DNA of 64,000 nt from Poriferisodalis sp965237655 (GCF_965237655.1 NZ_CBDEGB010000002.1:1612001-1676000); one strand, 5' to 3'; shown: positions 17,695 through 26,726, counted from the first letter of the stretch. Program-made: numbers and translations. The notes: generated by a model from the sequence alone, not told the origin.

Positions 17695-19674
17695 GTGCCC
17701 TCCCGCTCTGCCGAGATCAGTCCTGAGCCAGACGACGGCAGCGGGCGCGACTTCATTCGCGATCTTGTCGTCGCGGACGTCGCCTCGGCGCGGTTCGCAG
17801 GAAGGGTGCAGACCCGATTTCCGCCGGAGCCGAACGGGTACCTCCACATCGGGCACGCCAAGGCCATCTGTCTCGACTTCACCGTCGCTTCCGAATTCGG
17901 CGGGCGCTGCGTCCTCCGCTTCGACGACACGAACCCGGCCACCGAGAGCCCCGAATACGTCGATGCCATCGTCTCCGACGTGAGGTGGCTCGGCTTCGAG
18001 CCCCACGAGATCCGTCACGCCTCGGACTACTTCGAGCAATTGTACGCATGGGCCGAGCTGCTGATCGAGCGAGGACTTGCCTACGTCGATGATCAGGACG
18101 CGGACGCCATCTCGGCTGGGCGCGGAGGATTCGGCCGCGCAGGCACGGAGAGCCCGTACCGCGACCGGCCGGTCACCGAGAACTTGCGCCTGTTCCGGGA
18201 GATGGCTGCTGGCCGGCATTCCGAGGGCAGCCGGGTGCTGCGCGCCCGCGTCGACATGCAGCACGAGAACATGCAGATGCGTGACCCGGTGATGTACCGC
18301 ATCCGCCACGAACACCACTACCGCAGCGGCGACCGATGGTGCATCTACCCCACCTACGACTGGGCACACGGCCAAAGCGATGCCATCGAAGGCGTCACTC
18401 ATTCGCTGTGCACGCTGGAGTTTCGAGACAACCGGGCGCTCTATGACTGGTACTTGGAGCACCTGCCGCTCGATGAGCTCGGCCATACCGGTGAGCGGCC
18501 CTACCAGACCGAGTTCGCCCGGCTGGAGCTGAACCGGACGATCACCTCCAAGCGGGTCCTGCGCCGGCTGGTGGAGGGCGGCCATGTGGACGGCTGGGGC
18601 GATCCCAGGCTGCCGACGCTGCGAGCCCTGCGGCGGCGCGGGTATCCCCCTGCAGCCATCCGAGAGTTCTGCGCCTCCATCGGGGTTGCGCGTACCAACA
18701 GCCGTCATGCTCCCGAACTGCTGGAATCGTTCGTGCGAACGGAGCTGAATGCCGTGGCGCCGCGCCGCATGGCCGTCCTGCGGCCGCTGAAGCTCGTCAT
18801 CACCAACTGGCCTACCGATGACGACGGCGTGCCCGTCACCGAGTATCGGGAAGCCGTCAACAACCCTGAGGACCCCTCCGCCGGCACCCGGCAGGTGCCC
18901 TTCAACGGGACCTTGTGGATCGAGCAGGACGACTATCGCCTCGACGCGCCGCCGAAGTACTTCCGGCTCACGCCTGGTCGGGAGGTCCGGCTGCGGGCGG
19001 GCTACTTCGTGCGTTGCACCGACGCGGTGACCGACGACGAGGGCAATGTCACCGAGGTGCACTGCACCTATGATCCGCAGACCTCAGGCGGCCAGGCGCC
19101 GGACGGCCGAAGGGTCAAGGCCACCATTCACTGGGTCAGCGCACAGCACGCAGTGCCCATCACTGCCGCGCTGTATGAGCGGCTTTTCGATGCCGAACTG
19201 CCAGGTGACCGCACCGGTGATCCCCTCGACGACCTGCATCCGGACTCCCGCGAAGTTCTTGCCGGCGTCGCAGAGCCGGCAATCGCGGATATTGCTGCTG
19301 GCACCGTGGTGCAGTTCGAGCGACTCGGCTATTTCTGCGCCGACGGCCCCGGGTCGGAGAGCCCCGGGTCGGACGGCCCTGTGTTGGACGGCCCTGTGTT
19401 GGACGGCCCTGTGTCGGACAGCCCAGGGGCCTCGCTGTTCCACCGCACCGTCGGGCTGCGAGACGAGTGGGCGAACATCCAGAAGCGCCAGGCCCAAGCC
19501 GCCAAGCAGGGCGGCAAGCGGGGCTCCAAGGGCGGCGGCGAGCGAGGCGGCACTCAGCGCGGCCAACGGGGCGGCAGTCAGCGCGGCGAACGGGGCGGCA
19601 GTCAGGGCGGCGAACGGGGCGGCAGTCAGGGCGCAACAGAGGGCGGCGAGCAGCCGCAGAAGGAGGCCACGTGA
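17695..19674 (+). CDS. glnS: Glutaminyl-tRNA synthetase with repeat-rich tail
   Basis: A 659-residue class I synthetase that joins glutamine to tRNA-Gln. It shows PPEPNGYLHIGHAKAI (HIGH near 51-54), RFDDTNPATESPEYV typical of GlnRS rather than GluRS, YPTYDWAHGQSDAIEGVTHS, and TSKR (KMSKS-type loop near 284). The C-terminal anticodon barrel is interrupted by a short repeat of GPVLD units (about 560-576), and the last 60 residues are Gly, Arg, Gln and Ser repeats (GGSQRGERGG), far beyond the usual 550-560 residues. GTG start with GAGG just upstream. Many Actinobacteria make Gln-tRNA indirectly, so direct GlnRS is a useful lineage mark. Confidence 0.93.
   Translation: MPSRSAEISPEPDDGSGRDFIRDLVVADVASARFAGRVQTRFPPEPNGYLHIGHAKAICLDFTVASEFGGRCVLRFDDTNPATESPEYVDAIVSDVRWLGFEPHEIRHASDYFEQLYAWAELLIERGLAYVDDQDADAISAGRGGFGRAGTESPYRDRPVTENLRLFREMAAGRHSEGSRVLRARVDMQHENMQMRDPVMYRIRHEHHYRSGDRWCIYPTYDWAHGQSDAIEGVTHSLCTLEFRDNRALYDWYLEHLPLDELGHTGERPYQTEFARLELNRTITSKRVLRRLVEGGHVDGWGDPRLPTLRALRRRGYPPAAIREFCASIGVARTNSRHAPELLESFVRTELNAVAPRRMAVLRPLKLVITNWPTDDDGVPVTEYREAVNNPEDPSAGTRQVPFNGTLWIEQDDYRLDAPPKYFRLTPGREVRLRAGYFVRCTDAVTDDEGNVTEVHCTYDPQTSGGQAPDGRRVKATIHWVSAQHAVPITAALYERLFDAELPGDRTGDPLDDLHPDSREVLAGVAEPAIADIAAGTVVQFERLGYFCADGPGSESPGSDGPVLDGPVLDGPVSDSPGASLFHRTVGLRDEWANIQKRQAQAAKQGGKRGSKGGGERGGTQRGQRGGSQRGERGGSQGGERGGSQGATEGGEQPQKEAT
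19373..19640 (+). repeat. Two in-frame tandem arrays at glnS 3' end
   Basis: First, three copies of a 15-base unit (about 19377-19421) encoding GPVLD or GPVSD. Second, after a normal stretch, several copies of a Gly-rich unit of about 24 to 30 bases (about 19540-19640) encoding GGSQRGER or GGSQGGER. Both keep the frame. Confidence 0.85.
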
Positions 19675-20495
19675 ACGCACCGCAAGCAGGCGAATCGGGA
19701 ACTGCTCCAAATGACGCTGCTCCTGGCGATGCCGGCTCGAACGACGCCGGAACCCGTGACCGGGTGGCAATCATCACCGGAGGCGGCACCGGTGTCGGCA
19801 AGGCCTGCGCGCTGGCGCTCTCGGAGGCCGGCTGGAAGGTGGTCATCTGCGGCCGTCGCCGAGAGCTGCTCGACGAGGTGGTGGATCTGTGTGCGGATGA
19901 AGCACTCGCCGTCACCGCTGACGTCTCGGAACCGGACCAGGTCGATGCTCTGTTCGCAGGGACCACAGACCGGTTCGGCCGTGTCGACCTGCTGTTCAAC
20001 AACGCCGGCATGGGCACCCGTCCCGTTCCGGTTGATGAACTGGCGGTCGCGGACTGGATGGCCACCGTCGGGGTGAATCTCACCGGCTCATGGCTGTGCG
20101 CCCGTGCGGCCTTCGCACAGATGAAGCGCCAGCGGCCCTCCGGCGGTCGCATCATCAACAACGGGTCTGTCTCAGCGCAAACCCCCCGCCCGCATTCGTC
20201 CCCCTACTCAGCGACGAAACACGCCATCACAGGGCTGACCAAAGCACTGTCGCTGGACGGACGCTCCCACGGCATCACCGTCGGGCAGATCGACATTGGC
20301 AACGCCGAATCGCCCCTGACCGCGGCCATGGCCACCGGCGTCCCCCAGGCCGACGGGAGCATCCGGGCCGAACCGCTGATGGATGTCGACCACGTGGCCC
20401 GCGCCGTCCTCTACATGGCGGAGCTGCCGGCCGACACCAACGTCCTGACGATGACGGTGATGGCCAACGGAATGCCCCTAGTCGGCCGCGGCTGA
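19671..20495 (+). CDS. Short-chain dehydrogenase/reductase (SDR)
   Basis: A 274-residue NAD(P)-dependent oxidoreductase. After a 28-residue leader rich in Ala, Gly and Asn it shows VAIITGGGTGVGKA (TGxxxGxG cofactor motif), NNAG, the catalytic Ser in NNGSVSAQTP and YSATK (Tyr-x-x-x-Lys). The GTG start overlaps the glnS stop as GTGA and follows AGAAGGAGG, so translation is coupled to glnS. Substrate unknown. The downstream 150 bases lead to an IS1380-type element. Confidence 0.9.
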   Translation: MNAPQAGESGTAPNDAAPGDAGSNDAGTRDRVAIITGGGTGVGKACALALSEAGWKVVICGRRRELLDEVVDLCADEALAVTADVSEPDQVDALFAGTTDRFGRVDLLFNNAGMGTRPVPVDELAVADWMATVGVNLTGSWLCARAAFAQMKRQRPSGGRIINNGSVSAQTPRPHSSPYSATKHAITGLTKALSLDGRSHGITVGQIDIGNAESPLTAAMATGVPQADGSIRAEPLMDVDHVARAVLYMAELPADTNVLTMTVMANGMPLVGRG

Positions 20496-20532
20496 GAACG
20501 TCAACGGGCACACCTGTCCGCGTGGCACTTAG

Positions 20533-22117
20533 CCTGAATCTACCGGTGTGGTGGGTGTGCGGGGGTGGCCGCGTCCGCGAAAAAGGCCTCCTGATCTGCG
20601 ACGATTGTGATGTCGATATTCACGTTCGTCTCAAAAACAGGAGGCACTTTTTGTGTCTGCATCGTCGCGCAGTCTGGACCGGTTCGCAACGACCTTTGAC
20701 CATGAGGGCCTGGTGGCCAACGCGGGCCTGATCGTGGCGGGCACGCTGATGGCCCGTTTGGGTCTGCTGGCGCTGATCGAGCGGTGGGTGCGCACCGGTT
20801 CCGCGAACCCGGGCCCCAAGATCGCCAATTTGGTCGCCGCGATGGTCGCGGGCGCCACTCACATCGATCACGTCGAGATGCTGCGCGCCGGGCGCACCGG
20901 TGCGGTACTGGGGTTCACGCCGGTGGCGCCGTCCACGGTGGGGTCGTTCTTGCGGACCTTCACGTTCGGTCACGTCCGCCAGCTCGAAGCGGTGCTGTCG
21001 CGCACCCTGGCGCGGGCGTGGCGGCTGGGAGCGGGCCCCGGCGCCGAGCCGCTGGTGGTCGATGTGGACTCCACGATCTGCGAGGTCCACGGCAAGCAAA
21101 AGCACGGCGCCGCGTACGGCTACACCAAAGCGCTGGGCTATCACCCGCTGCTGGCCGCACGCGCCGACACCGGCGAGGTGCTCGCCGCCCGCATGCGCAA
21201 AGGCTCCGCCGGGTCAGCGCGAGGTGTGCTGCGCTTCGTCGACGAACTCGTGGCCAATCTCAGGCGCGCCGGCGCTTCGGGGCCGCTCACGGTGCGCGCC
21301 GACTCGGGGTTCTGGTCCTGGAAACTGATCGACCGTCTCGACGCCCACGGCGCCAAGTGGTCGATCACCGTCACGCTCGGATCCGCTGTTCGCGCAGCGA
21401 TCGAAGCGATCCCCGATACTGCGTGGGCCGACATCGACTACACCGACGGCGGCCACGCCCAGGTCGCCGAGACGGCCTATGTCACCGGCGGCGGCACCAC
21501 CAAGCGCCGCAAACGCACCGTTCGTCTCGTGGTGCGCCGCACCCGCCTCGCCGAGGGCGCCCAGCGACGGCTGTGGCCCCACTGGCGGCACCACGCGTTC
21601 ATCACCAACACCGAGCACCGCACCGTCGCCGCGGACGAGTTCCACCGCGGCCACGCCGTCGTCGAGCTCGCCATCCGCGACCTCAAAGAAGGCTCCGGCC
21701 TCGAACACGTCCCCTCAGGCCACTACGGCGCGAACTGCGCATGGCTCACCTGCGCCGCCCTCGCCCACAACATCGGCCACTGGAGCGCCGCCCTCGCCGC
21801 CGCGCCGCCAGCCACGAACCGCTGCCGCCGCACACGCCTCGTCGCCCTCGCCGCCGTGCTCGTCAACCGCTCGGGCACACCCACCCTGCGATACCCCGCC
21901 CGCTGGCCCTGGGCAACACAATTCCAAGCCACCCTCACAGCCCTGCGAGCCCTGCCCGGACCCTCGGGCTGACCCGCACCCCCCGGAATTGACGCCCCCA
22001 CACAAACCCAGCGTCAACACAACCCAAAACGACCCCGACACCTAGCCCCACACGACCCCGACCCGGCATCAACCCAGCCACCCACACCCGCGCCAACACC
22101 CAATCGGTGGATTCAGG
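20533..22117 (+). mobile_element. IS1380-type insertion sequence, complete
   Basis: About 1.59 kb. Inverted ends CCTGAATCTACCGG (left) and CCTGAATCCACCGA (right, read inward), and a 5-base direct duplication CTTAG at 20528-20532 and 22118-22122. One intact transposase gene fills it. Clear ends, target duplication and an open frame indicate a recent insertion. The right-hand CTTAG overlaps the TTA target site of the adjoining IS5-like element. Confidence 0.88.
20653..21972 (+). CDS. IS1380 family transposase
   Basis: A 439-residue DDE transposase. Likely catalytic residues sit in VVDVDSTICEVHG (near 135-147), VRADSGFW (near 215-222) and ELAIRDLKEG (near 337-346); FITNTEH and YGANCAWLTCAALAHNI are further IS1380-type blocks. 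GTG start with CAGGAGG 8 bases upstream. The frame is complete, so the element may still move. No accessory gene is present between the ends. Confidence 0.92.
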   Translation: MSASSRSLDRFATTFDHEGLVANAGLIVAGTLMARLGLLALIERWVRTGSANPGPKIANLVAAMVAGATHIDHVEMLRAGRTGAVLGFTPVAPSTVGSFLRTFTFGHVRQLEAVLSRTLARAWRLGAGPGAEPLVVDVDSTICEVHGKQKHGAAYGYTKALGYHPLLAARADTGEVLAARMRKGSAGSARGVLRFVDELVANLRRAGASGPLTVRADSGFWSWKLIDRLDAHGAKWSITVTLGSAVRAAIEAIPDTAWADIDYTDGGHAQVAETAYVTGGGTTKRRKRTVRLVVRRTRLAEGAQRRLWPHWRHHAFITNTEHRTVAADEFHRGHAVVELAIRDLKEGSGLEHVPSGHYGANCAWLTCAALAHNIGHWSAALAAAPPATNRCRRTRLVALAAVLVNRSGTPTLRYPARWPWATQFQATLTALRALPGPSG

Positions 22118-22156
22118 CTTAGAGGATGAGCGGATAGGTGGGTCAGTGGGGTTGCC

Positions 22157-23563
22157 AGGGGACTGTCCGGAATTTTGTGTATCGGGCGTGGTCTGAGGGT
22201 CCGCAGCTGTGTGCTGTGGGCCGGGAAGGATCATGTCTGTGACTGATCAGAATCTGTCCGCGTTGCCGGCTAGCGACGCTGCCGGCGAGGCGGCGATGAA
22301 GGACTGGGCCGAGCATCTGGTGGCCAGGGCGCGTGCTGAGGGCGTGGAGCTGACCGGCGACGGGGGGCTGCTGACGGGTCTGGTGCGCCAGGTGCTCCAG
22401 ACCGGCCTGGAGGTCGAGATGGCCGAGCATCTGGGCTACGAGCGTCATGCCCCCGAGGGACGCGGGACGCCGAACTCGCGCAACGGGTCGACGCCCAAAC
22501 GCGTCAAGACCGAGATCGGCGAGGTCGATCTGGCGGTGCCTCGCGACCGAGAGGGCACGTTCGCGCCGGTGACGGTCCCCAAGCATCGGCGCCGGCTCGA
22601 GGGCCTGTCGGGGAACGTGATCTCGCTGTACGCGAAGGGCCTCACGACCGGCGAGATCCAGGCGCACCTGGCCGAGATCTATGACACGTCGGTGAGCCGG
22701 GAGACGATCTCGAAGATCACCGACGAGATCGTGGCCGACATGGCGGTGTGGCAGAACCGGCCCCTCGATCCGGTGTATCCGGTGCTGCTGATCGACGCGA
22801 TCGTCGTGAAGGTCCGTGACTCCCAGGTCGCCAACCGGCCCGTGTATGTGGCCATCGGGGTCGATCTTCAAGGCGAGCGCGACGTTCTGGGGCTGTGGCT
22901 GGGCCCCGCCGGCGGGGAGGGCGCCAAGCAGTGGGCTGCGATGCTCACCGAGCTGCGAAACCGCGGCCTGGCCGACGCTTTGATCGTGTGCTGCGACGGT
23001 CTGCGGGGCCTCCCCGACGTCGATCCGGGCCACCTGGCCCGACGCCACGGTGCAGACCTGCGTTGTGCACATGGTCCGCAACAGCCTCCGCTACGCGTCA
23101 AAGAAGCACTGGGGCCAGATCACCAAGGCCATGCGCGAGATCTACACCGCGCCCACCGTCGCCGCCGCCGAGGCACGCTTCGAGGCGTTCGCCGACGACT
23201 GGGAGAACACCTACCCCGCCATGATCCGCTCCTGGCGCCACGCATGGGACGAGTTCGTGCCGTTCCTGGAGTTCCCGCCCGAGCTGCGCCGCGTCGTGTA
23301 CACCACCAACGCCGTCGAGTCGCTCAACGCCAGATTCAGAAGAGCCGTGAGACACCGAGGGCACTTCCCCAACGAACAGGCCGCGATGAAGATCCTCTAC
23401 CTTGTCGCCACCGCCCGACGCAAAACCGGAGGCAACCTGATCGGCAAGACCAACGGCTGGAAAACCATCCTCAACACACTCACCGTCCACTACGGCGACC
23501 GGATCGCCGACCACATCCGATGAACACCACCACAGCCAGATACACAAAAAATCTGACAGGCCC
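22157..23563 (+). mobile_element. IS256-type element nested in the IS5-like element
   Basis: About 1.4 kb. Left end GACTGTCCGGAATTTTGTG (from 22161) and right end GCCTGTCAGATTTTTTGTG (read inward from 23561) agree at 18 of 23 positions through GTGTATC. GTTGCC is found on both sides (22151-22156 and 23564-23569), shorter than the usual 8-9 base duplication, so the exact ends are uncertain by a few bases. Joining the flanks restores the IS5-like transposase frame. Confidence 0.8.
22233..23523 (+). pseudogene. IS256 family transposase, frameshifted
   Basis: The first part (22233 to about 23018) encodes a mutator-type transposase: EMAEHLGYERHAP, PRDREGTFAPVTVPKHRRR, LYAKGLTTGEIQAHL, VLLIDAIVVKVRD (catalytic Asp) and VCCDGLRGLPD (second Asp). 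Then the frame changes by one base at about 23016-23022 (GACGTCGATCC, where GACGCGATCC would be expected). The rest, TWPDATVQTCVVHMVRNSLRY, YTTNAVESLNARFRRAV (catalytic Glu) to the stop at 23523, continues in the next frame. A one-base insertion is likely; IS256 transposases do not normally use frameshifting, so the copy is probably inactive. Confidence 0.88.
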
Positions 23564-24397
23564 GTTGCCGCGGTCGTGGTGGTCGATGAGTTTGAGGGTG
23601 ATGATCAAGGTGACGGCGAGGGCGAGCTGGGCTTGGCGGTGCTCGGGTCGGCGGTCGGTGTTGCGTCTGAGCTGCCCGTAGCCGGCGAGCCATGAGTTGG
23701 CGCGCTCGACATGCCAGCGCAGCCCCAGCGGGGCGGTGGCCGGCTCGGCAGGGCCGGCGCTGGGTTTGCGTTTGGGCGGCCGCGCCAAGTCGCAGATCCC
23801 GGCCGCGTCCGCGGCGGCGTCGACGCGGGCGCCCCAGTAGCCGCGGTCGAGGTGGATGGTGTCGATGTCGTGATGCAGTCCTTGTCGTTCGAGCTCGGCC
23901 ATGGTGGGCTCGAACAGCATGATGTCGTTGCGGTTCGCGCCGTCCGCGCACCACGCGACCGGCACGCCTGCGGCGTCGACCGCGAGGGACCACTTCCAGC
24001 CCGATTTGCGTCTGTCGACAGGGCTTTTGCCGGTCCCGGGGCCGCCGCAGGGCGCCTTGTGGACGGACCCGTCGATGCACACATCACCGAGTCGCAGGCC
24101 CATGATGCGGTCCCATGCGGCGATCGCCTCGGCTGCGATCTGGTCGAAAACGCCCGCAGCGACCCACTCGTCGCGGCGTGACCGCAGCGTCGTGTCGGAC
24201 ACCGCGTTGTCCAACAGGATCTCCACGGACCGCCATGAGCAGCCCAATACCAGCCGCCAGATGATCCCCCGCAAACACAATCGGTCGCACACGCGGGGCC
24301 GGTGACAGCCCAACGGGTGACGATCCGGCGAGCGGGGCAAAAGCGGCTCGACTGCCGCCCAGATGACATCCACCACTGCCTTTGTCAGAGCGCGCAT
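23564..24397 (-). pseudogene. IS5-like transposase, 3' end displaced by IS256
   Basis: About 278 codons from ATG at 24397. It shows the N-terminal helical domain (WAAVEPLLP, RLCLRGIIWRLVLGCSWRSV), the DDE core with CIDGSVHKAP (Asp), GKSPVDRRKSGWKWSLAVD, HLDRGYWGARVD (Asp) and WHVERANSWL (Glu), then LAVTLIITLKLIDHHDRGN. The IS256 insertion cuts it near the end; the lost tail (PTDPPIRSSSK) is at 22122-22156. As it stands the frame runs on into IS256 sequence up to 23480. All catalytic residues are upstream of the break, so residual activity is not excluded. Confidence 0.83.
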
Positions 24398-24502
24398 GAT
24401 GAGCAGGCACCTCCACCATGTCGTCGGTTGGAACAGCAGCCCGCATCACAGCGGGCCCAACCCGACGACTGGTGGATGGTCGCCTATTCGCGCGGCCTCT
24501 TA

Positions 24503-24640
24503 GAGGCTTAGCGGATAGGCGGCAGTGCCCGGCAGCCCCGATGTCCTGGACTCTGCGCAGAAATGCCGCCACAGACGGCAAATTTGCACACAGACAGCGT
24601 GACAGCAACTTTCCGAGACGTCACCTATCCGCGCGGCCTC
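24503..24640. mobile_element. 138-bp MITE with IS5-like ends
   Basis: Ends GAGGCTTAGCGGATAGGCGG and, read inward from 24640, GAGGCCGCGCGGATAGGTGA closely match the IS5-like element next door, and TTA stands on both sides (24500-24502, 24641-24643). It has no gene and encloses copy 2 of the palindromic repeat. It could be mobilised by the IS5-like transposase. It shares its left TTA with the IS5-like element, so the two are in tandem. Confidence 0.72.
24543..24606. repeat. Interspersed palindromic repeat, copy 2
   Basis: Matches copy 1 at 3484-3550 in the same direction on both arms and for some bases outside them. The palindrome spans 24552-24594. The 7-base centre is CCACAGA, the reverse complement of the centre TCTGTGG of copy 1. 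Confidence 0.7.
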
Positions 24641-24642
24641 TT

Positions 24643-24703
24643 AGGACTCGAGCGAGTAGGCGCGGGAGGGCGCCTCGAACCGGCGGTCGCCCAGAGTCTG
24701 GCG
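24643..24703. repeat. 61-bp direct repeat, left copy
   Basis: Identical at 53 of 61 positions to 26736-26796. It begins AGGACTCGAGCGAG and ends CCAGAGTCTGGCG. The two copies bracket the DUF222-HNH gene and its small partner. On the minus strand the unit could encode a gene end (RQTLGDRRFEAPSRAYSLES then stop), so it may be a duplicated gene remnant. Confidence 0.7.
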
Positions 24704-24798
24704 TCGGTGGCGGCTGCGGAGCTCGTTGTCTGGTGGAAACTGCCGGGGGTGACCTTGGTTGAGTTTTCGTGTAACAGGGTGTGTTTACAGTCCATGTC

Positions 24799-26634
24799 AT
24801 GAGGTTCACGGACATTCGCAGCGATTCGGCGGCCGGATCGGCGTCGGGTTCGATGCCATCGGGCGAGTCTGCAGCCGCCGTGCCGGCGGGAAGGTCGTTG
24901 CCGGCCGAGTCGGCGTCGCCGGTCGAACCTGTGCTGGCGGTGGGTGCGTCGCTGCGTGAGGCCGGGACGGTGCCGCCCGCCCATTCGACGCCACCAACTC
25001 TGGTACCCGCGTCGGGGCCGGTGTTGTCGGCGGGGTCGGTGCTGTCGGTGCTGCGCGGAGCGCGTGACGTAGTGGCGCGGGCGTCGCTGGTCCCGCTCGA
25101 GGGTGCATCCAGCGACACGCTCGCCCAGGTGGTCGAGCAGGCTGAACGGCTGCGCTCGGCCGCTCAGGCGATGCTGCTGAGCGCCACCGCCGCGCTGGAA
25201 GCCTCACAGGCAGGAGCGGGCCGCTCGGCGCTGCGCGAGCGGGCACGGCAGAGCAGCCGCAACGCCAAGCGCACCACACAAGACAGCGAACAGATCGCGC
25301 AGATGCCGAATGTGGCGCGCGGCCTCGCGGTGGGCGATCTCACCGTCGAGCATGCCGAGGTGCTCGCGGACGCGGCCCGACAGACCAGCCCCGATGCCGT
25401 CGACACCGCCGCGGACCTGCTCGGGACCGCCGCTGCGGTGCCGCCCGAGATTCTGCGCCGCGACGCCCGCGACTTCGTCGCCCGCTATGACCCCGACGCG
25501 GTGCGATCAGTGCTTGCGCGCCAACGCCGCGAACGCAGCGCCGCATTGTTCGTCGACCACACCAGCGGCATGGGAGTGCTCAACGCCCGCTTGGACCCGA
25601 TCAGCTTCGCGTTGATCCAACAGGCAGTCGAGAACTACAAAAACGCCCTGTGGCGACAAGACGGCGGACGCGACGGCACACCCAACCAGATCCGCGACAA
25701 CAAACAACGCCTCGCGGACGCCGTCTTCGAGATGCTCACCGACCGTAACGCTTTGGTCACCATCGACCACCCCACGGCCCCAACGCCACAGGCACAGCAC
25801 CACTCCCCCAACAGCACCGACACCGACCCGGGCCGTGACATTGCCGATCCCGGGCGTACTGGCGATGCCCGACATGACCGCAGCGGCACAAGCGATGGCG
25901 AGCGCGACCGTGATGGCCGCGGCGAGCACGAACACCGCTGCGATGGCGACCACAGCCCGCAACGCAGCGATGCGACACCCCCCACACACAGCGAGACCGT
26001 GCCGGTCGGCGCCGCGGGCCGCTCGATCCAGCGCTGGCGGCCTGCCCAAGCACCCAACCAGCTCGTCATCGTCGCCGAGATCGGCGTCATCGACGGCACC
26101 ACACCCCACGGACGATGTGAAGCCCTCGGCGTCGGGCCCGTACCGGCCGAGATCCTCAACAACCTCTCGCCCGACACACGCATCAGCGGCGCACTGTTCG
26201 ACACCGCAGGCCAGCCGCTGTGGCTCGGGCGCAGCCGACGGCTCGCCACCGCAGCCCAACAGCTCGCCGTCGCCATACGCGACCGCGGCTGTGTTCTGTG
26301 CCGCGCCCCGATGCATCGCTGTGAGTACCACCACATTGACGAATGGAACGCCGACGGCGGCACCACAGACCCTCCCAACCTCGCAGCACTGTGCGACGAC
26401 TGCCACAACGGCCTGCACGAACACAACCAGCGACTGCGTCGACACCCCACCACCGGCCGCTGGGACACCGAACCCCGCGGCGAACCCGACAGCACCGACG
26501 GGGCCATAAGGAACACGAGCCCGGCGAGACCCCGCAGCGAACCCGCCAGCGCAAACGGCGCCGCGGAGAACACCAGCCCGGCAAGGCCCCGCGGCGAACC
26601 CGACAGCACCGAGCGAGGAGGCAACCCGCCATGA
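24799..26634 (+). CDS. DUF222 / HNH endonuclease (13E12 type)
   Basis: A 611-residue protein of the actinobacterial 13E12/DUF222 family. The first 80 residues are low complexity (Ser, Ala, Pro). DUF222 follows at about 90-280 with SSRNAKRTTQDSEQIAQMP, GDLTVEHAEVLADAARQTSP and MGVLNARLDPISFALIQQAVE. An Asp/His/Arg-rich linker (about 320-400) leads to the HNH domain near 495-535: CVLCRAPMHRCEYHHIDEW and LAALCDDCHNGLHE, with both Cys pairs. The tail carries repeats of NTSPARPR(G/S)EP. The family is spread as multi-copy repeats in mycobacteria; the real role is unknown. ATG at 24799 chosen over a GTG at 24781. Its stop overlaps a small frame. Confidence 0.88.
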   Translation: MRFTDIRSDSAAGSASGSMPSGESAAAVPAGRSLPAESASPVEPVLAVGASLREAGTVPPAHSTPPTLVPASGPVLSAGSVLSVLRGARDVVARASLVPLEGASSDTLAQVVEQAERLRSAAQAMLLSATAALEASQAGAGRSALRERARQSSRNAKRTTQDSEQIAQMPNVARGLAVGDLTVEHAEVLADAARQTSPDAVDTAADLLGTAAAVPPEILRRDARDFVARYDPDAVRSVLARQRRERSAALFVDHTSGMGVLNARLDPISFALIQQAVENYKNALWRQDGGRDGTPNQIRDNKQRLADAVFEMLTDRNALVTIDHPTAPTPQAQHHSPNSTDTDPGRDIADPGRTGDARHDRSGTSDGERDRDGRGEHEHRCDGDHSPQRSDATPPTHSETVPVGAAGRSIQRWRPAQAPNQLVIVAEIGVIDGTTPHGRCEALGVGPVPAEILNNLSPDTRISGALFDTAGQPLWLGRSRRLATAAQQLAVAIRDRGCVLCRAPMHRCEYHHIDEWNADGGTTDPPNLAALCDDCHNGLHEHNQRLRRHPTTGRWDTEPRGEPDSTDGAIRNTSPARPRSEPASANGAAENTSPARPRGEPDSTERGGNPP

Positions 26635-26726
26635 CCAAACCCCTGCGTCTCCAACGAACCCACAGCGGTTCAAACGGCCACATGAACGGCGACTTCGGCC
26701 GCAACCGCTACATCAAGTTCCAGTAA
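26631..26726 (+). CDS. 31-residue basic protein coupled to DUF222-HNH gene
   Basis: ATG at 26631 overlaps the stop of the HNH gene as ATGA, and GAGGAGG lies 9 bases upstream. The frame encodes MTKPLRLQRTHSGSNGHMNG followed by a short basic, aromatic end (RNRYIKFQ) and TAA at 26724-26726. The coupling and strong ribosome binding site make it a real candidate gene. No family is recognised. It could be a small partner or regulator of the HNH protein, or a remnant of a larger gene end. Confidence 0.55.
   Translation: MTKPLRLQRTHSGSNGHMNGDFGRNRYIKFQ

Larger units (their letters stand above)
22122..24499 (-). mobile_element. IS5-like element split by an IS256-type element
   Basis: Ends GAGGATGAGCGGATAGGTGG (22122 on) and GAGGCCGCGCGAATAGGCGA (read inward from 24499) match at most positions, and TTA lies directly outside both (22119-22121, 24500-24502), as expected for the TNA-targeting IS5 subgroups. 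Removing the nested IS256-type copy leaves about 970 bases, a normal size for this group. The transposase gene is on the minus strand. Confidence 0.8.

Noticed and set aside
17143..19062. Long open frame (639 codons) antisense to glnS
   Set aside because: It mirrors codon bias of the strongly conserved synthetase in GC-rich DNA; no ribosome binding site or recognisable domain.
20784..21992. Arg/Pro-rich frame of 402 codons inside the IS1380 transposase
   Set aside because: Composition is extreme and it shifts by one frame against a clear transposase; a shadow.
23000..23060. Programmed frameshift in the IS256 transposase
   Set aside because: No slippery heptamer and the family is normally one frame.
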